64,000 nucleotides of DNA from Lunularia cruciata (GCA_948567375.1 OX419762.1:54392841-54456840); one strand, 5' to 3'. Positions 12,601 to 24,671 are shown, counted from the first letter of the stretch. Translations and numbers: made by a program. The notes: a model not told the origin generated them from the letters alone.

Positions 12601-14040
12601 TATTGTACGAGGTTAACCGACATTCTTCCACATTGCTTCGTGACATTTATGTTGTTATACTCAATGTTACCACATTCTGTCAGCGAATCCATTCGGAAAG
12701 CTATCTCCCGTTGCTTCAAACCTAACCCAACTAATCTCCAAAACCTGGAGTTCCCTTAAAAACATTGTGTATAAATCAACCACCTTCTGCATATCATAAC
12801 GACCTCGTGTATCACAAGGCTGGAAAGAGGCTTAAACCCTGGAACCCCAAGACTTCCCTTGACTGACGAAGAACTTTGATACCGAGGAATCAAAGTCGAA
12901 TCCACGCACGATAAGCATGACCTCATTCGTGATGTGCCCGAATTTCCTCGCCGCAAAACCGTTGTTAAAACATCTTCCCCTGGTCGTAAGCTACCCAGGT
13001 CTGATGGAGGACCGTTGTCACGTAAAGTGTTCAATCATTCTCTAATTTGAGCTGACATTCCATGAAAAACCTAAACCGCAGGTGTTCGGTTTTGAATACT
13101 TCAGAGGATGACTAGCACTTAGCTTTACGATTTAGAACTTCTCCTGATAGCAGACTCTGGTCGGCGTTGATGACTTACGGTTTCGTCCCAATCCCGTCTG
13201 CAGATGAACTACTCGGTGAACTTTTGATTCACATTCAATCTTTTTCACTTCTCATCTTGGGTCATCGGTCGTTTGCGTTCTAAATTTGGCACCCCATATC
13301 GTTTCATTCGAAACGAGGGAGGTCCAATTTCGTCATAAATACTGCCATGTTTCATGATAGACAAACTATTCATTAGTCACGTTTTAGGGTGTACAGTAAG
13401 TAGCTCACCCTTTTGATAAATGTTCGTTTTCATCTACTTCTTAGAAATTTCCTCCTCACTCACTTCTACTGGAGTAAGAGTGTGGTTGATGATTATCAAT
13501 CTGCCATCCCCACTCCGAGTTTCCAGTTACTGGCAGAAGTAAACATGGTTATTAAAAAGGAAACTGAAGGAATGATCGTTTAAAATACAAAACCACATTC
13601 AGTAAGATATCTGCTTTTTAAAGAGAAAAAATTAACGTAAGCCTAAAGCTAGTACGTTTTGTAGGAGCACCCATCTAGTGTCAATGTTTAGAAAAAAGTC
13701 TTTCGACAGATTAAAATATGGTCGATAGGTCTTAGGTTTTATTGGACACCGTTAAATTCAGGGAGGGCTGGCAATCAATGGTTTCGAAATTAAGATCTGT
13801 GGTTTACTTCAATTGAGTTTTGTTCGATCTTTGTATGATTTAGGTCTGGATTTATTGGTAAACGATGCTAGCATCTTGCTTTTGTTTACCTTCTTCTCGT
13901 GTAGTAAAGGAGAGTTTCATCACTGTATAGCACTCTCACCCATTAGATTTACATAAACAACTATGGGAATTCTCCTCTCATTTAGAGTACTTCGACCCAT
14001 TCTACCAAATCTATCTTTAAAAAACATTTATCACACGAAC
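9670..14040. other. Gene-poor host DNA
   Basis: The first 300 bases are the likely promoter and leader of the PADRE gene. Beyond that only short open frames (under 120 codons) are seen, none with a motif, and base composition is ordinary. No RNA gene, complete mobile element or tandem array was recognised by reading. Confidence 0.4.
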
Positions 14041-14044
14041 AATT

Positions 14045-14215
14045 CGATGACAAGTTGTTTAGGATGATCGTTAAGTTAAGTTTATAGCATGGTCCCCTTT
14101 GATTTAGAGTTTAGCCATTTTTCCTTGGACAATATGTTCCTTCTTCTTCTATGAACATCTCAAATTTCAGTATATTCTTCTTTTCATCTGGCGGGGTATA
14201 CATTTGGCTCGGATT
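14045..14215. repeat. Dispersed repeat copy 1 (pairs with 18165-18335)
   Basis: Shared blocks with 18165-18335 in the same orientation: a segment like GATCGTTAAGTTAAGTTT, then TTTGGTTTAGAGTTTA.CC, then ATATGTTCCTT.TTCTT, then TATACATTTGGCTCGGA. The spacing is conserved. The family was not recognised; no coding potential is visible. Confidence 0.55.
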
Positions 14216-15090
14216 TCCTCTCTTATTTGGATGGAATATCCACACGCCGCTTGCTTCCAATAACTGTAATGGCATCTTAGTACTAATTTCGCATCTTTTG
14301 TGTTAACGATATGGACAACTTGATTGTTCTTTGTGGAACCCAACGTTGAGCAAACTTGTAGAAAACACTGCAATGTTATCCATAAGTAAGAACAGGTTAT
14401 TATGTATCTGGCAAATATGTTGAACTTCTCTTCTCGCCCTTATCCATGACATGTATTTTACATTATGGCTTAATCTTGAAATATAATTCTGCAGATTGTA
14501 AATAAAAAATGAATAAACATTCAATTTCTTTAAAGGGATATTTAAAATTTTAATATTACATCGTACATTTATCGAGAATCGCAAATGAACCTACAAGCTG
14601 CGGTGAAATATATGATATCTGAAAGATTGGTAGCTCACTATAGTGAAAAGGGATACCGCGTAGGATAACAAGATCCCGTAAGGATACGACATAAGAAGCA
14701 GTACGGAGGTAAGCCTCAATAGTATCGGTACAAGCTTACGAGAATTATTGAAAGCGTTTATTAAAACGTTATCTAAACCTTGGATATCTTTTAAAAGAAA
14801 TTAGGGTTTTATTTATAGTTTCCGTTTATGAGTTTATGTAAGGTTGGAGAGGTGTTCAACAGCTGGGGAGTAGTGATCGATATCGTCTAGTAGGTGCCTG
14901 CCTGGCGTTCCAATACTAGTCAGTTATATCGAAGATTATGGAAAGACCGCTAAGTGAAGAATACAGTCAAACCTTATGAGGCATGTCCAATGTTCGGGAG
15001 AAGTACGGTTATTTACAATTAAGTATTGCACTGCGTCTCCTTGATAACTGCAAACTTTACTATTGAGAAGGTCTAGTGGAAACTATCGAG
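14216..15090. other. Unassigned DNA, possibly organelle-derived in part
   Basis: Up to about 14585 nothing is recognised. From about 14586 a stretch reads NLQAAVKYMISERLVAHYSEK in one plus frame but soon meets stops. It is directly continuous with the organelle-like block at 15100-15360 and may belong to the same transferred segment. No named gene could be assigned. Confidence 0.3.
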
Positions 15091-15099
15091 AAGACGAAA

Positions 15100-15360
15100 A
15101 AATAGAATCCATGTCTTATGCCTCCTGTATCATCTTGTCGCTAAGGCTCGCTATGATTAGGGGGCGCTTTTCAGCTCTATCCGGCTTCGGTCCGTCGGAC
15201 CTCCAAATCGGCTTAAACTCCTATGTTCCCCCCTCACTTTCCGGCCCGTTCCATGAAACCATTTGAGGCTTATGCCGGGCGAAGCGACTCCACGAAGCAA
15301 GAGCGTGTTGCTCTCTGGACTTTCCGGGAATATTCCCGGGTTTGGATTTGATGTAGTTCT
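15100..15360. other. Organelle-like GC-rich segment (possible NUMT)
   Basis: This segment contrasts sharply with its AT-rich surroundings: many C/G runs, the palindromic TCCGGCTTCGGTCCGTCGGA and a second inverted repeat, TTCCGGGAATATTCCCGG. The style resembles spacer DNA of bryophyte mitochondria. The assignment rests on composition and remembered style only; no organelle gene was identified within it. Confidence 0.35.
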
Positions 15361-16189
15361 AGACAGTAAGTAGCATTTCCCGTTTAGAGATGAAGGGCGA
15401 CCGCCTAAAAAAAATAGGGAGTTAGATTTAGTTTAGATACAATAGGGAGTTTCAGATTTAGTTTAGCAGGGTTTCATAAACATTTGTAATGAATTTAGGG
15501 ATAAAAGGTAAGAATTTTGTGAACAACACCCGAGAAGCACAACGAGTTTTTTATAAGCAAAAGTAACCATAAAGGAATATATAGATAATTTAAATTTTGA
15601 CTCAACAATTTATAGATACTTAAAAATGACTTGTGTATTTTTATGAATTATGCACATTTTGATGAAATTTATATAATAAAATTTTAATATATTATTAGAA
15701 AATTTATAAAATCTATATTATTTTAAATCATTCTAATTTTTAATCAAATTTTCTGCATAAATATCCAATGTATCATAAAATGTCCAAGGAAATCCAAAGA
15801 CCACAAATATACCCTTATTGTCCTTTACTAGATGGAGTTTAGGCCCATTTTACTTCCTATTTCCTTTCCCTTGCACAGCGCTATATCTTTTTCCTTGTAT
15901 TGCTTGATGAAGGTCTTCCCACCCTTCTTATTATCACAAGAGGTCACTCTTTCTTCCTTACCCGATGCCATTGATGAATTGTTTCTCTACAAGTTGAGCC
16001 AGATGTGAAAACCACAACAGGGTAAGAGAAAGGACAAGATCAAACTCTTAATCACTCCACAGATCTGTCCATAAGTCGGGTTCTCCTGCACTTCATAAGG
16101 CTTTATTGAAGGCTTCCAATGAACATACTATCTAGATCTTGACTTAATTTTGGATCATTTCAAATTTCCTACTGAGATAGTAAAAAGGT
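15361..16189. other. AT-rich intergenic DNA
   Basis: Includes a strongly AT-rich tract at about 15550-15790 and a short direct repeat around 15418-15465 (ATTTAGTTTAG repeated). No gene was recognised. Confidence 0.45.
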
Positions 16190-16960
16190 GACCACACAGA
16201 ACACACAAAGGATGGGAAGACCCATCAAGCCTTACAAGGGAGAGACAAACAAGGTAGAATGGGGCGAGGTCCCAATAGTATTGATATGCAAAATCTGCCA
16301 TACCTTACCTAAGATATCCAAGCTATGCAAGTCGTAAGGTCTACAAACTATTGGAGTATCCAAAGAAGCATCACCTAGAGCGATTGCTCTCCTATGGATT
16401 GCGCCAGCCAATGCTCCCTATAGAGCAATGGACACATGCTATCTAATGTATGCTACAAAGTATGAGAGTGAGAATGGTACCATTGGTGTCTAATATGATA
16501 AGCTCTCGTACACACCTTGACAAATGCATCGAACGTCGTGTCCATAGCTCCATATAATTCCAAGGTTAGAGGAACAAAGAGGTGACCTTGTTGCATACCC
16601 CTATACTTGGAGACCTTGCGGGCTGTTGCTATGCCCATCACCCATACAAGGGGGTGAGTAATCACTCTCTCCAAAATTGCATATGCGGAGGGTCTGTAAC
16701 CACAACATCTGCCACTATCATCTGATCATTTTGGACCAAGTATACATCTGCTCTAACGCGTGTCGTCTGCACAGAATATGAATGCTCCTTCCAAGCAAGG
16801 TAACCACTCTCTCGTGCCATAGCAAACTTTATATCCTTGATGGCATCATGGGTAACTATCCTTTGTCCTCCATAAGGACGCTGTATCATATGGATCGTTG
16901 TTGCATTTAGTGTAGAACCACTCACAAGTGAGTAATGAAGATGCAGATAGGACCAAACCT
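16190..16960 (-). repeat. Dispersed repeat copy with endonuclease-like coding remnant
   Basis: On the minus strand a decayed coding region (about 16925 to 16453) is followed by a non-coding tail ending near 16190 at a GGTCACCTTTTT-like end. The peptide contains RADVYLVQND then IVADVVVTDP, a pattern resembling the Asp...Asp-Val-x-Val core of PD-(D/E)XK-type nuclease domains found at the C-termini of some RT-bearing plant and invertebrate elements. Further on is SKYRGMQQGHLFVPLTLELY. The last block recurs in the plus-strand copy at 45985-46265, and the tail recurs at 46360-46535. This is most likely the 3' part of a truncated non-LTR-like element; no RT remains, so the class is inferred. Confidence 0.55.
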
Positions 16961-18160
16961 AAGTAGAACCTCATCCCGGTAGAGAAAGTGGATGGTGTGA
17001 GTCAAAATACCCTAATGCATGGTCAAGCTAAGATCCAAGAGCATGCACTCTTGCTGGAGCAAGAGCAAAGACATATTCTAGTGGCTCAAGGAATGGATGA
17101 GTCAACTAAGAGAGAATGTAATATATGTTAGTATTGTCACTCAATCAAAGAAATTACAAACCTCTAAGTTAATCTCACAATAGTGAAACAAAAGATGAAA
17201 GTTTTTCTAATGCATAGGAGATAGATCATCTCTTGTATGTCGTAATAACATTTGGAGAGAAAAGTATCCCTTCTCCACCTCGATCACATAAGTTTCCAAA
17301 ATTGACTTATCAATAATCACAAAACAAAAGGAAAATAAAAATGATAAGATAACACAATAATTCAAAAACATTACAAGTATCATCTTCTCCATAGAAGATA
17401 GATTTATTTTTATTTTATTCATAATCAATAAATATTTTTATTTATGATATTAATTTTTTTAATTAAATTTAAATATTTTTATTTGATAATATTACCAAAA
17501 ATTCATATTATTTTTTAAATTAATTTTTTTAATGAAATAAAAAATTCAAATAAATCCAAATATAATATTGAACAATATCAAATATCACATACAATCTCCA
17601 GATAAAAGAAAATCATGCACATGGAAAATATTATATGCAAGGGCAAGGGAGATAGTAGTCCTCACTTTGGAACTTTTGTGCAGCCCAACCAATATTCCAC
17701 TCATTAACCCGGAAGTGCATTGTTGTACATCTCGAGAGAGAATCATTTTCCAGAGTAACGAGCGTGGGCGAGTTTACCGAGGGATGGTACCTTTGTGGGG
17801 TGCACGTAGCGAGGTCCGATTATAAGCTGGAAAGCATGAAGAAAAGTTTGGCAGGTTATTGGCGATGTGCTGCATGAAGATCCAATGCGCATAAGTCGAA
17901 ATCTTTTCCATGGAAACAAACAGATTAACAGTCAACCATGTACTGTTACCGTACACGATGAATGTTGTCAGTTCAATTGCCGGATTCACAGGGTCGTTTT
18001 AAATTCTGGACTTTTAGATCAAGAAAGTCACATTTGCTAAAGATACAAAGTCCCATAAATCTTTTTGTGCTCCTAGGCATCGGGTTTCTACAGTTGAATA
18101 AATAGCAGTGGAAACTTCCCTTCCCTGTTACCAAATATACCTTGAAAAGACCTCATCTTA
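16961..18160. other. AT-rich intergenic DNA
   Basis: A very AT-rich block lies at about 17400-17570. Short open frames occur on both strands without recognisable domains. Nothing else was supported. Confidence 0.4.
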
Positions 18161-18164
18161 TGTA

Positions 18165-18335
18165 GTTCAACAATGAATTATAAAAGATGATTATTAAATT
18201 AAGTTTGTGAATATGTTCCTTTTTGGTTTAGAGTTTATCCCTTATCCCTTGAGCGGTATATTCCTTGTTCTTTGAAACTGCAGTGCCTTGTATCCTCCTC
18301 TTTTTCCAGTAGGATTTGCTATATGGCTCGGAGAT
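18165..18335. repeat. Dispersed repeat copy 2 (pairs with 14045-14215)
   Basis: Matches the copy at 14045-14215 in order and orientation, ending with the shared block TATGGCTCGGA. Divergence is substantial, so both copies are old. Confidence 0.55.
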
Positions 18336-19334
18336 AAACGATATTCTCAGTCCTGAATATCTATTTTATCGTTGGTTAGTTTACTGTGTGGCAAAAGGAT
18401 ATCATACATTGCAAAAAAAGTTCAAGGATAGAATTGATTTATACTCCCTAACTAATCATGTTTAGTTGATCAAAGACAATCTCACTAAAATATTGACTGG
18501 TTGTTTTATGGCCAATCTCCAGTCCGTTACAAACATCGAACAATTTGCTCCATTTTGGGCATTTATTTTCTAAATAAGTATTGTAAGTGCAATGAGATTG
18601 TTCTGCAAGCATTTTATATAAGATATCATAGTAGACCTCTAGCCTCGAATTTATGAAATAAAAGGGTAAGTTTTGAGAAACATGATCGAAGTAAAGCCAA
18701 CTTTAAATCAGCACTTCGCGAAGCTGATTAAGTGCTGTCATGCTTATGTGCACGTTGATTCGTGTCCAGACCTTGTAATTCCCTCTACTTGACGGTGGGA
18801 AAGAAACTGGTACTGTGACCAAACACGTTCGATTAAAAGTCGAATTAGACTTAAAAGTCACTAGTCTTCGAAACGAATAGAGAATATCATTCCGAATAGT
18901 AGAAAGGGAGACCCAAAGTAAAGGGAAGCTTGTAATCTGATAATTAATTAGGAACGAACGACTCCGCTGTTTCGCGCAGAACTATGTGTCGTACATCTGT
19001 TAGAGACCTCGCTTTGTACCTCACTTTTTTCGATTTGTAACGTATATAATATCGAGATTTTATTATTTCGTTACTTTCTCTTAACTAATCATGTTGGACG
19101 GATTCAAATTCAACCTCTCCCTCAGTCCAAACAGAGAAATCTCAAAACAGACAAGCATATGCGTGTTCAACCTTTATGTAGAAAATCCAATCATGTCTGC
19201 ACAAACTGATACTTTTGATGTACTTCATCAGATTATAATACTTTGAATCCATTGTTTCCCATCGCAGTGAAACTGGATAGTCTCGGCAATTTTTACTAGG
19301 TGTGGTGGTAGGTAATCCATATAAAAATTTCTGG
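18336..19334. other. Intergenic DNA, nothing recognised
   Basis: No supported coding region, RNA gene or repeat. Confidence 0.4.
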
Positions 19335-19550
19335 AAAGGGCGATCGCGTAGAAAACATGAAGGAGGGGAAGACCCCATCAAACCGTACAAGGATGAAAAA
19401 ATAAAGAAAAAAGTAAAATGGAGTTAAATCTCCATAGAGTCGATATGGTAAACAAACAAACCGTACAAGAGTGGAAAAAAAATAATTTTAAAATAAAATA
19501 AAATGAGGTTAAGTCTCAATAGAATCGATAAGAATAATCTGCCCTAATAA
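19335..19550 (-). repeat. Dispersed repeat tail with an internal duplication
   Basis: Reverse-orientation copy of the repeat tail: a CGATCGCGTAGAAAA end, then GACCCCATCAAACCGTACAAGG, then AAATGGAGTTAAATCTCCATAGAGTCGATA. The CCGTACAAG...TCGATA block occurs twice in tandem within the copy (about 19380-19450 and 19460-19535). No coding part is attached. Confidence 0.55.
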
Positions 19551-20454
19551 TTTCTGGGCTTGTGTTTTATCTAAATATCTTTTGTTAATTAATGTGTCCG
19601 ATTTGGGTGTGATTTCTGTTAATCATCTTGTTCTTCATTCACTCTAACAACAAATTGTCTTTATAAGCTGCTTGCTAATTTTTATTGGTGATCACTCCCT
19701 TCCGGTACCGTACCAATTCTGAATGTTCCCGAATTGAAACGCGGGGATACTATAATGATGTGTGTTGTTGAATCCAGCCCTTGTCAGACTTTTGTTGTCT
19801 CCCACGGCTCTTCCAAATGGATACCCATAGATAACAAAAAGTTGAGAACACACGCATAATCGAGGAGAATTGACTTTGAAAAGTGCCAATGAATGTCTTC
19901 TGTTGACCTTATAAGATGCATAAGTATTTAATTTGATATCATATTACTTTTATCTTGGACGCGACTTTAACTCTTTCAAGATGAGCTTGAACAGTTTGAA
20001 AACTTCGATCTATGATTGCATCAGCTTTGGATTTCCTGCAAACGTTACAACGTGAACGTCATGAACTAGAATAAAGCTCTACACATATAATTGAAGGTTT
20101 TAGCGCATAAATCAAATTTTCCCCATATAGCAGATAACTTTCCTCGATGGAAATCTTTATAACATTTATGCAATCATTACATTGAAATCAGGGTGATATA
20201 TATAGGTATACAGAAGCCATTCTCGGAACTGGTTATCCAGAACTCATGAAGTGCAAATGATTGATAAGCAATATGTACATGAATCACAAAGCTAGAGGAA
20301 TGTGAAATCCCTCATATAGAATGCATCGAATGTATCCTGCAGCAAAAGCATAATTGAAAGAAATTGAGAATACCCAATGGCTAATAGACTAGTAAAGAAC
20401 TTGAAATTGAGAGCAGCTATGCAAGTGGCGAGTAATAGGAACGTAATGTAAGAG
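19551..20454. other. Intergenic DNA left of element 1
   Basis: No gene was recognised. Short open frames on both strands lack motifs. Ends at the 36-bp minisatellite. Confidence 0.4.
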
Positions 20455-20598
20455 CCCGCCAATAGGTAATGCATGAACAAAAATGAAGGACCTGCCAGTA
20501 TGCAACGCATGAACAAAGATGAAGAACCCGCAAGCAAGCAGTGTGTGAACCAAGATGAAGAACCCGCCAGTAAGCAATGCGTGAACCAAGATGAAGAA
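20455..20598. repeat. 36-bp minisatellite, four units
   Basis: Four consecutive 36-bp units run from 20455 to 20598. The last two are nearly identical and the first is most diverged. Because 36 is a multiple of three, the plus frame reads a 12-residue repeat (PASKQCVNQDEE) and the minus frame reads repeats such as LLAGSSSWFTHC, giving open frames on both strands. It ends about 60 bases before the left end of element 1. It could be a fragment of a repetitive protein gene, but no flanking exons were found. Confidence 0.7.
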
Positions 20599-20656
20599 CC
20601 TAGGCTGGAGTCGGGTAGGAACATTGTAGACACAAGAGGGTGAAGCAGGAGATAGG

Positions 20657-21025
20657 TGTGACGCCATTTGTAATGTTGCATCTGGATTGCTTGGACATTG
20701 GAGTTGCAGTGATAGTAGTTAGAGGTATTTTAGCAATCACTCATAGACTACTTTCCAACGGTCAGATTTTGTGTTTGGGGTATTGACTTCATGGTGGGTC
20801 CCACCATCACTTTGCACTGTTTGCATAGTTGGGTGTGTCATCAGCAAGACCATTAGGGTTTCAGACCTAGCTCAAGTCCAGGGGTATAATTTTGAAGTGT
20901 AGCTCCAAAGAGCTCACTTCTTTGATGTTGAGCCTTCGAGTTCCTGGCTATGGTGGATAGAGGCCGGTGAGTGTCACCTAGATTCTCTTAGCTAGAGTGG
21001 GTATAGCTCGACTGTAATCAGTGCC
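20657..21025 (+). repeat. Element 1 left terminal repeat unit (B)
   Basis: Matches the B unit of element 2 (51735-52183) from TGTGACGCCATTTGTA through the GTAATCAGTGCC block; the copy is partial at its inner end. Its right-hand partner lies at about 37586-38010. Confidence 0.8.
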
Positions 21026-21799
21026 AGAGTTGGTGGAGTTTTGCTAGATTTGGAGGAGTTTTGCCAGATTTGGAGAGGGTTTGAAGTGGCAAGAAGAAAG
21101 GTCTCATTTGGGCATTTAGAGGCTTCAAGCATAGGGCTGTGGGCTATGAGAGGCTACAAAGGCCTAGAAGGGCCAACAAGCCAACTTGCTAGCATGAGGC
21201 TAGCTAGTTTAAAGTAGATCTTGGTCATTGTTTGGCAAAATCTACCCATCTTGCTAGATTGTGTGCAATAGTGTTTGACCCTTAGATCTCTGGTTCTTAT
21301 ACCGGTGCCCTAGCCAACTAGTCCATCCTCACTTGTTGTCCTAGTGACTAGTCCACTATTATCTATGGACTTATAGCTTTGGCTAGGAGAGGCAGTTTGA
21401 TCCTATTCTTGGTGATCTGGGTAGTTTAGGACGTAGATAGGAACTCCTATTATGTCAAATGTCAAATGGTGGTAGGGTTAGTCCTGTGTTGCTTTATGAA
21501 ATGGAGGATTTTTTTTTAGATTTCTTGTGATTGGACTCCCTCTATTCTCTACTTCTTGTTCATGCACCGTGTTTGTATGAGGTGCACTAAATTTAGAGTG
21601 TTGGTGCTCTGGTGTGCTCTTGGTAGTGAGGCTAGAGTGATGACCAATCAGACTACATATGTTTCTTTCTAGTGAGGTAGGAAGTGATTACCTACAGATT
21701 GTGAGAGTGCGTGTTGTGATGGCATGCTACAAGTTGCCCTTTCCCCTAGTGTAGTTGTCGTAGTTAGTGTTACATTAGTCGATAACATTTAGTTGGTGG

Positions 21800-23981
21800 T
21801 GTTGGCACTTGGAAGTGTTGGCACTTGGGGTACTCGTGGAGGTTACAATTGCTAGTTGCAGTTCCTGGTTACTTTCTCATGACAAAGTTCTTTGTGGATT
21901 CCGGAGGAGATTGCATTACAGTACGCAATGGGTTTACTCGGAGTGGCGCTCGGTATTAGCCTATATCTCAGGTCCCAAAGAGGGAGGAGATTGACTCTGA
22001 GTTGGAGTTTGACAGAGGAGTGCACTTCTTGTGTTTGCACCGTTGTTGTGGAACATGGACAAAATTTATGGGGCCTCCAAAGGTCCCAGGTGTTACTCTA
22101 GTACCAATGGGTACCATTGAGTTGGTGTAATACTCCGAGGACCAGAGAATAGAGAAAATATAAATTTTACACTCAATCATCCGGTGCTTCAAAGGAGCAC
22201 ATTCTCTTTATTATATAAACAAAGAGGATCTCCTCCAAGGAAGCTCCACCATAGGATTAGGCACATAGATAGGTGACATGTCATCAAGCTCCACCCTTGG
22301 ATTACTTACTTGGATGGGTGGCATGGGTGGCATGTCGGTCTTGCTCCTATCTGGTTGGTCAAACAAGCTTTGACCAGAGGGAATCTTTTAAGGAATCTTC
22401 CTATAGGAATCTTAGAATCACGTGGACGAGGTACTTTTGGAAAGCTTTCGTTGAGACAAAGTAGGGTGGAGGGGAGGGGGGAATTTGCACATTTTCAAGG
22501 CCTAACTCATCCGTTTAGGCCTCCAAAATTACCTTCAAAGATTTTAGGCATATTTTGGTTCTTAATCTATTAGTAGAAGTCCACTTTTGGTGATACCTCT
22601 TTTTGATCTATTTAGTCCATCATGTGTAACATCCTTCCAGATATTACCAAATCAATTCTCACCTTTAAATCATATGTTTAGCTATTGGTTCTAAGGTTTT
22701 CAAGTCTATTTTGGTTTTTGCCCTATTAGTATAAGTACTCTTTTGGTGATGCTTCTATCGGATGTATTCTCTCCAACATGTATAACATCATTCCAGATGT
22801 TACCAAACCAAATTTCACATTGAGATCATATGGCTAGCTCTTGGTATTACAATTGGATGATTTCATCTAGGAGTTTGATAGTTGGGGTGATCTACAATAG
22901 ATGCAGAACCCAACTTTGTTCACACCTTTCATGGTATGAAAGGGATTATTTCAGCACTTGGAGGGTCCATTGATGGACTACTACCATGAGTTCAAGAGAG
23001 CTCACTAGGAGGAGATTGAGTTATGGAGACAATATTGGTCTCCGAACTATGTCTCTATCACTTTAGGCTTGGATGTGAGGGGTAGATCAACTATACCCAC
23101 AATTTCTAGCTTGAGTAGCATTGATGGAGCTAAGGGAGGTGCACTAGCTGGAGATAGTGCAACTACGAGTGGAGGTACCGCTACAGGAGTTGGTGTAATA
23201 CCAAGGTTTAACCCCATGGTGGAGTTCTTTTAGTGTTTGAGGTAAAACTACCAAGGAGTACGGACTAACAAGCTGAGGAACTTGCAAGATTTCCATTGGA
23301 AGGCTAGAGAGAGCCTACGCAAGGCGTACACTTGCATGAGGTGGCTGATCAATTTCAATCAAGGAGTTACTGAGGCCTAAGCAGTCCAATTTTGGTATGG
23401 GATACTAGACAAGGAGTTGTGACGTAGAGTTCATGATGTTATAGGCTACTTTGCCTAGTTTGGCGGTGGTCTTTGGTTTGGCTGAGCATATTGAGCTCAA
23501 CATGATGGAGGAGAGAGAGTGGTGATATCTGGATTTGGTGAGGAGACCTCATCCCCAGTTTTGACTTCTTCTAGAGTGTAGTAGAGTGCATCACACTCAG
23601 TTGGTTTTTGAGGATAAGGTGGACAGCACAAATCCTCTAAAGCGAGTTGAGGGCCTAATGGAGCTAGACCATTACCTTCATTTTTAGGTCAGCAACAACC
23701 AATGAGTGGTGATGTTGCTTGTTGAACTTGTGGTGGACTTCACCATAGAAGAGAGTGTACTCAAGGCAATGGACCTAATACCTTTGGTGCATCATAACTA
23801 GCACAGAGATAGTGTGAGCATTGTCACAGATACGGTTACTCTAGTGATCGATGCTTTGACCTACACCCGGAGTAACGGAGTGGTAGGGATGCTATGGTAG
23901 GTAATAGAGGAACTCCCATTCATGGAGGACAAGGTGGTAGAGGTGGTGGTAGACGATCTACACCTAGTATGGGTGCAGTAC
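21800..23981 (+). pseudogene. Element 1 gag region (fossil)
   Basis: Alignable to the gag of element 2 at about 53400-54970. The zinc-knuckle stretch is at about 23720-23860. Interrupted by the insertion at 22126-22851, and separated from the rest of the element by the solo LTR at 23982-24671. Heavily decayed. Confidence 0.7.
22126..22851. mobile_element. Solo-LTR-like insertion, 726 bp, in element 1
   Basis: Element 2 lacks this segment, so both boundaries are clear. The ends are TGTAATAC and GTATTACA, giving an 8-bp terminal inverted repeat and TG...CA ends, flanked by GTTGG and ATTGG (5-bp target duplication with one mismatch). It contains a TATATAA-type box and an imperfect tandem duplication of about 165 bp in its right half (about 22520-22850). 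A solo LTR is the best reading; a MITE-like DNA element is the alternative. Confidence 0.65.
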
Positions 23982-24671
23982 TATAACACCCATTTGTGCA
24001 TGTATGTGGTATTGTGATATTTAGCTTAGTATAACAAGTACTTGAGAGATGTTATTTATATATATAAAGGATGGTTCTACATTAGTCATGATTAGCTAAA
24101 GTTAGTCATAGCTAAGATAGAGGGGACCTTACTTTAGAGGAAGTAGAAAAGATGAACATCACTATTTTGGATTCTAGTGTGTTGACTTGGTATTATTCCT
24201 AGGTGTTTGGTTTTAAGGAAAGAGTTGAAAACTCTTGGGCTCGCAAGCCTTTTTGTTTTGGATTCTTCTACAGTCCAAGGATAGCCCATGTGAAGGAATC
24301 CTTGACTTAGTTGTTGGGTCAAGATAAGATCACATGCTTATTGGAATATGCCCATGTGGATGGATATTCCTTTATACTTTTTGACTGTACTTGACTTTTA
24401 GCCTAGTAACTTGAGTTACTTTGGTAAATAATAACTTAAGTGCGTAACTATTTCACAAGTATATAAACATGGGGCGAGGAGGTACTCATCATCCTTTCAT
24501 TTATAACTATCTCTCTCTCATTGAGTTCTCTAGTGAGTAATGTCTTGAGTCTTGGAGTGTTAGCCTTGGAGAAGTATGATGGAGTTGGAGTTCTTTGCCT
24601 TCTTAGTCCATGGTGCACTACCATAATAGCCATCAAAGGTTCATCCTGAGTGAGAGACAGGTTGGCTCACA
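23982..24671 (+). mobile_element. Solo LTR of the element 3 family, 690 bp, in element 1
   Basis: Reverse complement of the LTRs of element 3 (29401-30032 and 35790-36475), so it lies in the plus orientation. It starts TATAACACCCATTTGTGC (from TGTAACA) and ends GGCTCACA. Flanked by GTAC and ATAC, consistent with a 4- to 5-bp target duplication; the uninterrupted target sequence is visible in element 2. Its presence shows that this family inserted at least twice into element 1. Confidence 0.85.

Noticed and set aside
20292-20681. 129-codon minus-strand frame with repeated hydrophobic segments, resembling a membrane protein
   Set aside because: The repeats are simply the antisense reading of the 36-bp minisatellite, and it runs into the end of element 1.
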